24,477 nt of DNA from Actinomycetes bacterium. GTDB taxonomy: Bacteria; Actinomycetota; Actinomycetes; Actinomycetales; Cellulomonadaceae. Below, piece after piece: positions 14,642 through 21,828 of the stretch (position 1 is the stretch's first letter; each line of letters starts with the position of its first letter). Below the pieces are notes generated by a model. It saw nothing but the letters and a program-made list of their open reading frames with translations, did no database searches and was not told the origin of the DNA. Both the position numbers and the translations under genes were made by a program. The stretch lies in NCBI GenBank assembly GCA_023432565.1, contig JAEYUL010000124.1, forward strand, positions 1 to 24,477, in the 5' to 3' direction.

Positions 14642-16264
14642 TCACCGAGGCGCCGCTCCCGGGTCGGCCGTCGTGGCCGCGGGAGGCGGGTTGACGAGCA
14701 ACGACTGGTCGGTCGTCGCGCGTTCGGCGTCCGAGCGCTGATCCCAGGTGGGACGACGCAGCGCGTAGAAGAGCAGCGGTGGGCCGCCCAGCACGATGAC
14801 GACCACGGCCACCACGATCGGGTACGCCACCTCGGACAGGCCCGTGAAGCCCTCCGGCCGGATGAACGCCAGGATGAAGGCCACGACGCACGCGACGAGC
14901 CCGACGCCCGCGACGAAGTTCATCGCCGGCGTGCGGTAGGTGCGCACGACGTCGGGCTGCGTCTTGCGCAGCTTGATGGCCGCGGCGAACATCAGGATGT
15001 ACATGATCAGGTACAACGCCGCGGCCATGTCGACGAGCGCGATGAACGCGGTGTTCCCGTTCGGGACCAGCACGAACAGCAGCGCCAGCAGGGTCACGAT
15101 GCCACCCTGCACGGCCAGGATGCCGACCTGCACACCGGCCTTGTTGCGGCGCTGCAGCGTGGGCGGCAGCAGGCCGGTGCGGGCCGCAGCGAGCAAACCG
15201 CGCGACGGGCCGGCGATCCAGGTGACGACCGAGGCGAACGCGCCCAGGGCGATGAGCAGGGAGATCAGTGGTGTTCCCCAGCCGACCCCCCACTTGTCGA
15301 AGAACTCCTGGAAGGCCAGGTTGATCCCGTTCGTGACGCCGAGCTTCTTGCTCGGCACCGCCACGGAGATCGCGATGGTCGGCAGGATGAAGACCACCAG
15401 GATCAAGATCGTCGCGATCGCGATGGATCGCGGGAAGCCGCGTCCCGGGTTCTTCATGTCGTTGGCGTGCACCGCGTTGACCTCCATGCCCGCGTACGCG
15501 AGCACGTTGGACACGATGAGCACGATCGAGGCGATCCCGGTCCAGGGCGGGATCACTGCCGAGGCCTCGAGCGAGGTCTCGGACTTCTCGCCCGTGCCGA
15601 GCCAGATCGCTCCGAAGATGATCAGCAGGACCGCGGGCAGGATCGTGCCCAGGATCCCGCTCCAGGACCCGACCTTGGCGAAGAGGTTTCCTCCCGCCAG
15701 GGTGATCAGGGTCGAGCCCCAGTACAGGACGAGGATCACCACGGCCGTGTACAGCCCGTTGTTGGCGAGCTTCTGGTCGTTGATGACGAACGACAGGCTG
15801 GCGGCGATGAACGCGATCTGCGTCGGGTACCACACGACGTTCTGGATCCACTGGAGCCAGATGGCGACGAACCCGAGCCGTTCACCGAAGGCCTCGCGCG
15901 CCCAGGTGAACACACCGCCCTTCCAGCCTGTCGCGAGCTCGGCCGCCACCAGCGCGGTGGGCAGCAGGAAGACGATCGCGGGGATGACGAACAACGTCAC
16001 CGACCCGAGGCCGTACGTCGCGATCGCCGGAAGCGACCGCAGCGACGCGACGACCACGACGGTGAGCATCGCGAGCTGCAGGACCGACATGTACACCGTC
16101 GGGCCGACGGCGGGAGCTCCGATCGCGGGTCCTGTGTGATCGGCCGGCTTGCGCGCCCCGGGCTCGCCGAACGGGTGGGGCTTGACGTGGTCGGGGGACG
16201 GGGCGTGCGTCCCGTCGGCGCGGACGGCCTGCTTGGACGGCGGAGTAGTGGGCTGCGTGGTCAT
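14642..16264 (-). CDS. gadC: Glutamate:GABA antiporter (GadC-like, APC family)
   Basis: Inner-membrane amino acid antiporter, 540 aa, expected to exchange external glutamate for internal GABA. Together with decarboxylation this consumes cytoplasmic protons. About 12 membrane helices are evident. Segments close to E. coli GadC are GMEVNAVHANDMKNPGRGFP and WIAGPSRGLLAAARTGLLP. ATG 16264 has the GGGAG ribosome binding site and lies 25 bp after gadB, so both are one operon. Two differences from E. coli GadC are seen. There is a hydrophilic N-terminal extension of about 55 residues carrying four His (20, 26, 30, 43). The C-terminus ends in a Pro/Ala-rich tail without the plug (HFFLHPRARS-like) that blocks the channel at neutral pH. 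A start at Met 59 would remove the extension but would lack a ribosome binding site of comparable quality. Confidence 0.88.
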   Translation of the reverse strand: MTTQPTTPPSKQAVRADGTHAPSPDHVKPHPFGEPGARKPADHTGPAIGAPAVGPTVYMSVLQLAMLTVVVVASLRSLPAIATYGLGSVTLFVIPAIVFLLPTALVAAELATGWKGGVFTWAREAFGERLGFVAIWLQWIQNVVWYPTQIAFIAASLSFVINDQKLANNGLYTAVVILVLYWGSTLITLAGGNLFAKVGSWSGILGTILPAVLLIIFGAIWLGTGEKSETSLEASAVIPPWTGIASIVLIVSNVLAYAGMEVNAVHANDMKNPGRGFPRSIAIATILILVVFILPTIAISVAVPSKKLGVTNGINLAFQEFFDKWGVGWGTPLISLLIALGAFASVVTWIAGPSRGLLAAARTGLLPPTLQRRNKAGVQVGILAVQGGIVTLLALLFVLVPNGNTAFIALVDMAAALYLIMYILMFAAAIKLRKTQPDVVRTYRTPAMNFVAGVGLVACVVAFILAFIRPEGFTGLSEVAYPIVVAVVVIVLGGPPLLFYALRRPTWDQRSDAERATTDQSLLVNPPPAATTADPGAAPR

Positions 16265-16289
16265 GAGCTGTCTCCCTCAGCCGACGCAA

Positions 16290-17696
16290 TCAGTGGTGGA
16301 ACCCGGAGCGCTGGCCTTCACTCGGCATCGGGCCGGTGAGCGCATCCAGGTACTCCGTCTCCTCGCGCAGGTCGGCGAGGAACGCGGAAGCGAGGTCGTG
16401 GCTGAAACCGTTGCGCACCACCACACGCTGGACCGTGAGGTCCGGCAGGTCGTCGGGCATCGGGTAGGCCGGCACGAGCCAGCCCTTCGTCCGCAGCCGC
16501 TCGGAGAGGTGGTACAGGTTCCAGTTGCTCGTGTGCCCCTCACGCAGGCTCCACGCGAACACCGGGATGTCCGAGCCGTCGTTCCACAGCTCGAACGCGG
16601 GCATCTTGGCGATCTCGCCCGACAGGTACAGCGCGACGTCGTGCGACGTTCCCTGGACCTTCGCGTACCCCTCACGCCCGAGCCGGATGAACAGGTAGTA
16701 CTGCAGCAGAACCTGCGCTCCGGGGCGCGAGAAGTTCAGGGCGAAGGTCGGCATGTCGCCACCGAGGTACGACACGCGGAAGATCAGCTCCTCCGGCAAG
16801 GACGCCAGATCGCGCCACACCACCCAGCCCAGACCGGGGTAGACGAGCCCGTACTTGTGGCCCGAGGTGTTGATCGAGGCCACCCGCTTGACGCGGAAGT
16901 CCCACTCCAGGTCGGGCTGGATGAAAGGCGCGATCATTCCGCCCGAGGCGCCGTCCACGTGGATCGGCACGTCGAGGCCGGTCGTCTCCTGGATCTTGTC
17001 CAGCGCGGCGGCGATCTGCGCGACGGGCTCGTACATTCCCGTGTACGTGACGCCCATGATCGCGACGACCCCGATCGTGTTCTCGTCCACGTACTTCTCC
17101 AGCTCGTACCCGTCGAGCACCTTGTGCTCGAGCGAGATGGGCACGTAGCGAGCCTCGACCTCGAAGTAGTTGCAGAACTTCTCCCAGCACACCTGGACCG
17201 CTGTCGACATCACCAGGTTGGGACGGTCGGTCGGCTTGCCCGCCGCACGGCGCGCCTGCTGCCAGCGGCGCTTGAGCGCCAGGCCGCCCAGCATCGCGGC
17301 CTCGGAGGAACCGATGGTCGAGGTGCCGATCGTGTGCTCGGGGTCGGGGGCGTGCCACAGGTCGGCCAGCATCGTCCAGCAGCGTGTCTCGACTGCCGCC
17401 GTCTGCGGGTACTCGTCCTTGTCGATCATGTTCTTGTCGGCGGCCTCGATGTACAGCCGGGCCGCGTGCTCGTCCATCCACGTCCCGACGAACGTGGCGA
17501 GGTTCAGCCGCGCATTTCCGTCCAGCATCGCCTCGTCGTGCACGATCTGGTAGGCGGTCTCGGGAAGGGACCTGTCGGACGGGAAAGCGAACTTGGGGAT
17601 CTCCGTGGCCTCGCCAGGTCGACTGAAGATCGGGTTGAGCTCGACGACGTCCGGCTCACCGTGGCGACGTTCTGCCCTACGGGTGTTCGTGACCAT
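16290..17696 (-). CDS. gadB: Glutamate decarboxylase
   Basis: PLP-dependent enzyme, 468 aa, converting glutamate to GABA and CO2 and consuming a cytoplasmic proton. The length equals E. coli GadA/GadB (466). Visible features are TSTIGSSEAAMLGGLALK near 125-142, the PLP-facing HVDGASGG (246-253), and SGHKYG with the Schiff-base Lys at 281. The C-terminus is SGFHH. In E. coli the penultimate His of the matching C-terminus (SFKHT) closes the active site at neutral pH, so pH autoinhibition is probably retained. ATG 17696 has the GAGGGGG ribosome binding site. gadC follows by 25 bp. The pyridoxal kinase gene lies upstream on the same strand with a hairpin between them, so gadBC probably has its own promoter in 17697-17820. 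A TATCGT (17754-17749) is the only -10-like candidate and lacks a clear -35. Confidence 0.96.
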   Translation of the reverse strand: MVTNTRRAERRHGEPDVVELNPIFSRPGEATEIPKFAFPSDRSLPETAYQIVHDEAMLDGNARLNLATFVGTWMDEHAARLYIEAADKNMIDKDEYPQTAAVETRCWTMLADLWHAPDPEHTIGTSTIGSSEAAMLGGLALKRRWQQARRAAGKPTDRPNLVMSTAVQVCWEKFCNYFEVEARYVPISLEHKVLDGYELEKYVDENTIGVVAIMGVTYTGMYEPVAQIAAALDKIQETTGLDVPIHVDGASGGMIAPFIQPDLEWDFRVKRVASINTSGHKYGLVYPGLGWVVWRDLASLPEELIFRVSYLGGDMPTFALNFSRPGAQVLLQYYLFIRLGREGYAKVQGTSHDVALYLSGEIAKMPAFELWNDGSDIPVFAWSLREGHTSNWNLYHLSERLRTKGWLVPAYPMPDDLPDLTVQRVVVRNGFSHDLASAFLADLREETEYLDALTGPMPSEGQRSGFHH

Positions 17697-17820
17697 GTGC
17701 GTTCCCCCTCTGGAGCGACGGCCTCACGGGACGCGAGCCCGTATTCGCACGATAGGTCGGGGTCGCATATCCCACATCTCGGACAGAACGGCACCGCCCG
17801 GACGTGCAGGTTCACCCGAA

Positions 17821-17843
17821 CGGCGGAGCGAGCCCGTCCGCCG
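17821..17843 (-). terminator. Candidate terminator between pdxK and gadB
   Basis: CGGCGGA, 9-nt loop, TCCGCCG: a perfect 7-bp GC stem 21 nt after the pdxK stop codon and about 125 nt before the gadB start. No T-run. Confidence 0.5.
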
Positions 17844-17864
17844 GCCGACGCGCGAGAAGGGGCG

Positions 17865-18656
17865 TCAGGCGCCCTGGCGCACCACCTCGAAAGGCGCCCG
17901 ACCGCGGACCCGACCCTGGATCCCGGCGGTCACGAGCTCCTTGGCGCGTGCGACGGCCGCCCCGACCTGAGCACCCTTGGCGAGCTCGGCGGTGATCGCT
18001 GCGGCGAGCGTGCACCCGGCTCCCGCCACGCGTTCCTGACCGACCTTCGGGGTCGCCAGGATCGTCACCTCGTCGTCGGCGACGAGCACGTCCACCGCGT
18101 CGTGGCCCGGCAGCTCGACCCCACCCTTGGCGACGACGTACCGCGGCCCGAGCTCCTGGATCCGGCGCGCGGCCGCGGTGAGGTCCTCGACGGTCTCGAT
18201 GCTGTCCATGCCGGACAGCGCGCGGGTCTCGAAGAGGTTGGGAGTCACGACCGTCGCGAGCGGGACGATCTGCTCACGCAGCGCGTTGTCGGTGTCGAGC
18301 GCCGCACCCGGCTCCTGGCCCTTGCAGATGAGCACGGGGTCCAGCACCACGTGGCGCCACGGCTGAGCGCGCAGCCCGGCAGCGACGACGTCGATGGTCG
18401 CGGGCGTGCCGAGCATGCCGACCTTGACGACGTCGAGGTCGTACGCCGCGGTGGCCGCCTCGATCTGCGCCGCGATGACCTCGGGCGGGACGGGGAAGAA
18501 CCGGTGACCCCAGTCGTTCGCGGGGTCGAAGGACACGATGCACGTGAGCGTCCCGAGGCCGAACGTGTCGAGCTCGGAGAACGTGCGCAGGTCCGCCTGG
18601 ATCCCGGCGCCGCCGGTGGCTTCGGATCCGGCGATGACGTAGGCGAGGTCGACCAC
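17865..18656 (-). CDS. pdxK: ThiD-like pyridoxal kinase PdxK
   Basis: Ribokinase-fold kinase, 263 aa, that phosphorylates pyridoxal (or a related B6 vitamer) to PLP. AGSEATGGAGIQADLRTF (9-26) is the substrate/phosphate-binding segment of the ThiD/PdxK group. DPVLICKG (106-113) and AGAGCTLAAAITAELAKGA (211-229) resemble B. subtilis and S. aureus PdxK, which have a lid Cys in a CKG motif and a second Cys in GAGC. ThiD itself usually reads VAKSG and GTGC, so PdxK is favoured over HMP-phosphate kinase, although dual activity is possible. The start is GTG at 18656 with AGGAG six bases upstream. It lies upstream of the PLP-dependent gadB on the same strand, which suggests local cofactor supply (inference). 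Confidence 0.85.
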   Translation of the reverse strand: MVDLAYVIAGSEATGGAGIQADLRTFSELDTFGLGTLTCIVSFDPANDWGHRFFPVPPEVIAAQIEAATAAYDLDVVKVGMLGTPATIDVVAAGLRAQPWRHVVLDPVLICKGQEPGAALDTDNALREQIVPLATVVTPNLFETRALSGMDSIETVEDLTAAARRIQELGPRYVVAKGGVELPGHDAVDVLVADDEVTILATPKVGQERVAGAGCTLAAAITAELAKGAQVGAAVARAKELVTAGIQGRVRGRAPFEVVRQGA

Positions 18657-18703
18657 GAGGAGCTCCTGGGTGTGCTGCGAGTCGGTTGGTGCATCACCAG
18701 CCT

Positions 18704-18719
18704 CGCACGTGAGCGTGCG
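18704..18719. terminator. Hairpin between acyl-CoA oxidase and pdxK genes
   Basis: CGCACG, tetraloop TGAG (plus strand), CGTGCG: a perfect 6-bp stem 51 nt beyond the acyl-CoA oxidase stop. A second 7-bp stem with a longer loop (18720-18747, GGCCGCG/CGCGGCC) lies closer to that stop. Confidence 0.45.
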
Positions 18720-18769
18720 GGCCGCGGTCGCGTGCCCGTGCGCGGCCGGTGCGCTCCCGCCTGCTCGCG

Positions 18770-20854
18770 TCAGCGCGTGAGGTGCTTCTCCGGGATCGGC
18801 GCGTCACCGCTCGCCCGCTGCGCACGGTGGTATGCGCGGGCCTCGTCCTGCCGGACCTGCTCCTGACCCGAGGCGATCGGTGCCCTCAGGTGCTCCGGGC
18901 CGTAGCCGAACGCGTCGACGAGGTCCTGCGCGTGCGGTCGCAGCCGCACGAGAAGGCGCTCGATGTACGACGTGACCGTGCGCGCGCGCCCCGCCGACAG
19001 CCGGCCGTTGACGAGGTACCACGCGAGGTTGCGCTCGACGAGCGTGAGCCCGTACAGGTCCCGCAGCCACGTCAGCACCTGCTTGGTGCCGGCGTCCTCG
19101 ACCCGCTCGACCGCCCGCGTGAACGCCTCCCAGAGCACGCGCTCGGCGTGCGCACGCGCCGCTTCGATGAGCTCGTGCTGGTGCTGGTTGAACAGCGCGG
19201 TGGCCTTGTCCGGGCTCATCTTGCGCGCCGGCGCGAGTGCCTGGGCGACCTGCGCGACCATGGTCTCGACGCGGTCGGTGAGCAGGTCGCGCTGCGTCTG
19301 CGTGTCGCGCAGCTGGCCGACCGACCGGCGCGCGTCGCCCCGGTCGCCGAGCGTCTGCACGGCGCGGACCAGCGGCGTGCGGTGCATCGCGGCGTCCGCG
19401 AAGCGCTCGGCGACGAACCGGGCGAGGTCGCCGCGGTCGGACTGGACCGCGGCGAACGACTTGGCGTAGTCGCCCAGCAGCCGCTTGGCGACGAGCTGGT
19501 AGAGGACCGTGTTGTCGCCCTCGAAGGTGACGTAGACGTCGAGGTCGGCCCGAAGGCTCGTGAGCCGGTTCTCGGCCAGGAACCCCGCACCGCCGCACGC
19601 CTCACGGCACTCCTGCAGCGTGCGCAGCGCGTGCCAGGTGGACGACGGCTTGAGCGCAGCGGCCAGGGTCTCGAGGTCCTCGCGCTGCTCGGGGGTGTCG
19701 CCCCGGCCCGAGAACACCTCGTCGAACGCGGCGAGCAGCTCGTCGTGCGCGAAGGACGTCGCGTACGTCGTGGCCAGCAGCGGGAGCAGGCGGCGCTGGT
19801 GCTGGCCGTAGTCCAGGAGCACGACCTCCTGGCCGTCGCCGCCGGCGAACTGCCGGCGCTGGTTGGCGTAGGTCACGGCGATGGCCAGGGCGATCTTGCT
19901 CGCGTTGGACGCCGCGCCGTCGAGGGACACGCGTCCCTGCACGAGCGTGCCGAGCATCGTGAAGAACCGGCGTCCGGGGCTCGCGATCGGCGAGGAGTAC
20001 GTGCCGTCGGGCGCGACGTCGCCGTACCGGTTGAGCAGGTTGGTGCGAGGGACGCGGACGTCGGTGAAGTGCAGGCGGCCGTTGTCGATGCCGTTGAGGC
20101 CTCCCTTGACCCCGTCGTCCTCACCGCCGATCCCGGGCAGGAACTGCTGGGTCTCGGGGTCCCGGATCGGCACGTAGAACGCGTGCACGCCGTGGTTGAC
20201 GCGCGGGCCCCCGGGTGCGGCGGTGATCAGCTGGGCGAACACGACGGCGGCGGTGCCGTGCAGCGCCGCGTTGCCGAGGTAGTCCTTCCACGCCGCCCGG
20301 AACGGTGTGGTGATCACGAACTCCTCGGTGTCCGCGTCGTACTCGGCGGTCGTCGCGATCGACGCGACGTCCGAGCCGTGGCCCGCCTCGGTCATCGCGA
20401 ACGCGCCGGGCACCCGCAGGTGCATCGCGTCGGCGAGGAAGGTCTCGTGATGGTGCTCGGTGCCCAGGTGCAGGATCGCGGAGGCGAACAGGCCCCACTG
20501 CACGCCCGCCTTGATCTGCACCGACGGGTCCCCGGCGACGAGCTCCTCGAACCGCGCGAGGCTGCCACCGTGGTTGTCGGCACCGCCCAGGCGCGTCGGG
20601 AACGCGAGCAGCACGTCGTGCTCCTCGACCAGTGCGCGCAGCTGCTGCAGCACGCGCTCGCGGTGCTCGGCCAGGGGCTGGCCCTCGATCTTCTGGAACG
20701 CGGGGTCGGCGGTGATCGCGCGTGCCTCGCGCCGCAGCGTCGCGTACTCGCCCAGCAGCTGCTCGGTGAGCGCGGGCACGTCGACCCGCGGCTCGACGGT
20801 GGACGCGAGGCTGACTCCCGGCCGTGCGGGTGCGGCGGGGGTGGTGGTGGTCAT
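18770..20854 (-). CDS. Acyl-CoA oxidase / acyl-CoA dehydrogenase family protein
   Basis: FAD enzyme, 694 aa, introducing the 2,3 double bond in acyl-CoA. The length and C-terminal extension fit the acyl-CoA oxidase (ACOX) branch, longer than classical FadE dehydrogenases of about 400 aa. Motifs are AMTEAGHGSDV (153-163, flavin/substrate binding), then CREACGGAGF (416-425) and TFEGDNTVLYQ (443-453), whose Glu 445 aligns with the catalytic base of the ACOX motif. ATG 20854 has GGGAG just upstream. An in-frame ATG 51 bp earlier lies inside the tetR gene. The tetR stop is 13 bp upstream, so the two form an operon. Oxygen versus electron-transfer flavoprotein use cannot be decided from sequence. 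Thiolase and reductase genes divergent from tetR suggest a shared acyl-CoA pathway. Confidence 0.88.
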   Translation of the reverse strand: MTTTTPAAPARPGVSLASTVEPRVDVPALTEQLLGEYATLRREARAITADPAFQKIEGQPLAEHRERVLQQLRALVEEHDVLLAFPTRLGGADNHGGSLARFEELVAGDPSVQIKAGVQWGLFASAILHLGTEHHHETFLADAMHLRVPGAFAMTEAGHGSDVASIATTAEYDADTEEFVITTPFRAAWKDYLGNAALHGTAAVVFAQLITAAPGGPRVNHGVHAFYVPIRDPETQQFLPGIGGEDDGVKGGLNGIDNGRLHFTDVRVPRTNLLNRYGDVAPDGTYSSPIASPGRRFFTMLGTLVQGRVSLDGAASNASKIALAIAVTYANQRRQFAGGDGQEVVLLDYGQHQRRLLPLLATTYATSFAHDELLAAFDEVFSGRGDTPEQREDLETLAAALKPSSTWHALRTLQECREACGGAGFLAENRLTSLRADLDVYVTFEGDNTVLYQLVAKRLLGDYAKSFAAVQSDRGDLARFVAERFADAAMHRTPLVRAVQTLGDRGDARRSVGQLRDTQTQRDLLTDRVETMVAQVAQALAPARKMSPDKATALFNQHQHELIEAARAHAERVLWEAFTRAVERVEDAGTKQVLTWLRDLYGLTLVERNLAWYLVNGRLSAGRARTVTSYIERLLVRLRPHAQDLVDAFGYGPEHLRAPIASGQEQVRQDEARAYHRAQRASGDAPIPEKHLTR

Positions 20855-20867
20855 CGGGTCTCCCGGG

Positions 20868-21719
20868 TCATCGGATCTCCCACGTCGGACGGGTGGTGCG
20901 TTCACGGGCGAGCAGGCCGACCGGCCCGGCCCACAGCCAGGCGGCGACCTGTGCGGTCAGGGCGGTGCGGTCGGGGGTGCCGGGCTGGCCGCGGTGCGCC
21001 ATCCACCACTCGCCGGCGCCGCGCACGAAGCCGACCGCCCCGGCGGCCCAGACCTCGGCGAGGGAGTCACGCGCGGCGCTCGCGGCGTCCGGGACCGCGG
21101 CCCCAGCACGCTCGTCGCTGCTGCCCTGCTCGGACAGCTCGCGGGCGAACGGCAGGGCGACGAGGTGCGTCACGGAGTCCAGGAAGTGCCCGAGCGGGCC
21201 GCCGGACTCGACCGAGCCGTCACGCGTGACGAACGCGTACACGTGCGGCGAGGACTCGATCATCTCGAGGTAGACGGCGACCATCGCGCGCAGCCCCTCG
21301 CGCGGCGTCGGCGCGACGCGCAGCACGCCCTCGAGCGCGCCCTGGATCTGGAGCACGACGGCCTCGGCCACCGCGATCTGCAGCCCGGTCTTGTCCGAGA
21401 AGTAGCGGTAGACGATCGACTTGGACGTGCCTGCGGCCGCCGCGATCTCCTCCATCGAGACGTCCGGGCCGCGGTGGTGGACGGTGCGGCGGGCGATGCG
21501 CACGAGCTCGGCGCGGCGGGCCTCGCGGTGGTCGGCCCAGCGCGCGGAGCGGCCGTCGACGGCGAAGGGGCTCTCGTCGCGCTGGTCGCGTGCGGACTTC
21601 GGGACGGACCCGCGCGCGGGCGTCCGGGAGCCGAACGCCGGGACGGACGCGTCGGCGCCGGAGGTGGCGGCGCTGCCGGGGGCCGTCGTCGTCGACGGGC
21701 CTGGTGTGATCGGGCTCAC
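20868..21719 (-). CDS. TetR family transcriptional regulator
   Basis: DNA-binding repressor candidate, 283 aa from GTG 21719. The N-terminal helix-turn-helix domain begins near residue 65 (HREARRAELVRIARRTV). The recognition region is VSMEEIAAAAGTSKSIVYRYFSDKTGL (88-113), the classic TetR pattern. The ligand-binding C-terminal domain follows. The start was chosen as GTG because a promoter (TTGTGT, 17 bp, TGATAC) lies immediately upstream and the longer frame would cross it. This leaves an unusually long, low-complexity Ser/Thr/Pro-rich N-terminal tail of about 60 residues before the DNA-binding domain. It is co-transcribed with acyl-CoA oxidase and divergent from thiolase, so it probably regulates both directions with an acyl-CoA as ligand (inference). 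Confidence 0.9.
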   Translation of the reverse strand: MSPITPGPSTTTAPGSAATSGADASVPAFGSRTPARGSVPKSARDQRDESPFAVDGRSARWADHREARRAELVRIARRTVHHRGPDVSMEEIAAAAGTSKSIVYRYFSDKTGLQIAVAEAVVLQIQGALEGVLRVAPTPREGLRAMVAVYLEMIESSPHVYAFVTRDGSVESGGPLGHFLDSVTHLVALPFARELSEQGSSDERAGAAVPDAASAARDSLAEVWAAGAVGFVRGAGEWWMAHRGQPGTPDRTALTAQVAAWLWAGPVGLLARERTTRPTWEIR

Positions 21720-21729
21720 GAAACCGAAG

Positions 21730-21758
21730 GTATCAGGTACTGTGGGTTGCGGACACAA
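21730..21758 (-). promoter_or_regulatory. Candidate promoter of tetR-acyl-CoA oxidase operon
   Basis: On the minus strand, TTGTGT (21758-21753), 17-bp spacer, TGATAC (21735-21730). Predicted start is near 21722, making the tetR mRNA almost leaderless at GTG 21719. Confidence 0.5.
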
Positions 21759-21762
21759 TTTC

Positions 21763-21776
21763 GGGACCAATGTCCC
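21763..21776. promoter_or_regulatory. Candidate TetR operator in the divergent promoter region
   Basis: GGGAC-CAAT-GTCCC, a 14-bp palindrome beside the tetR -35 box and upstream of the thiolase start. A wider inverted repeat, GGACA-N15-TGTCC (21751-21775), overlaps it. Confidence 0.5.
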
Positions 21777-21828
21777 TGGACCTGCGGATCCGCCGCTGAT
21801 CGCGACGACGCGAGAGGAACGCCACCCG

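Noticed and set aside
17760..17800. A GTTC...GGGATA arrangement upstream of gadB resembling a SigB/SigF stress promoter
   Set aside because: Spacing and -35 sequence deviate from the known consensus, so I did not list it, although acid-stress control would make it attractive.
18245..18697. Overlapping minus-strand frame opposite codon phase of pdxK
   Set aside because: Ser/Arg-rich shadow frame of pdxK without motifs or ribosome binding site.
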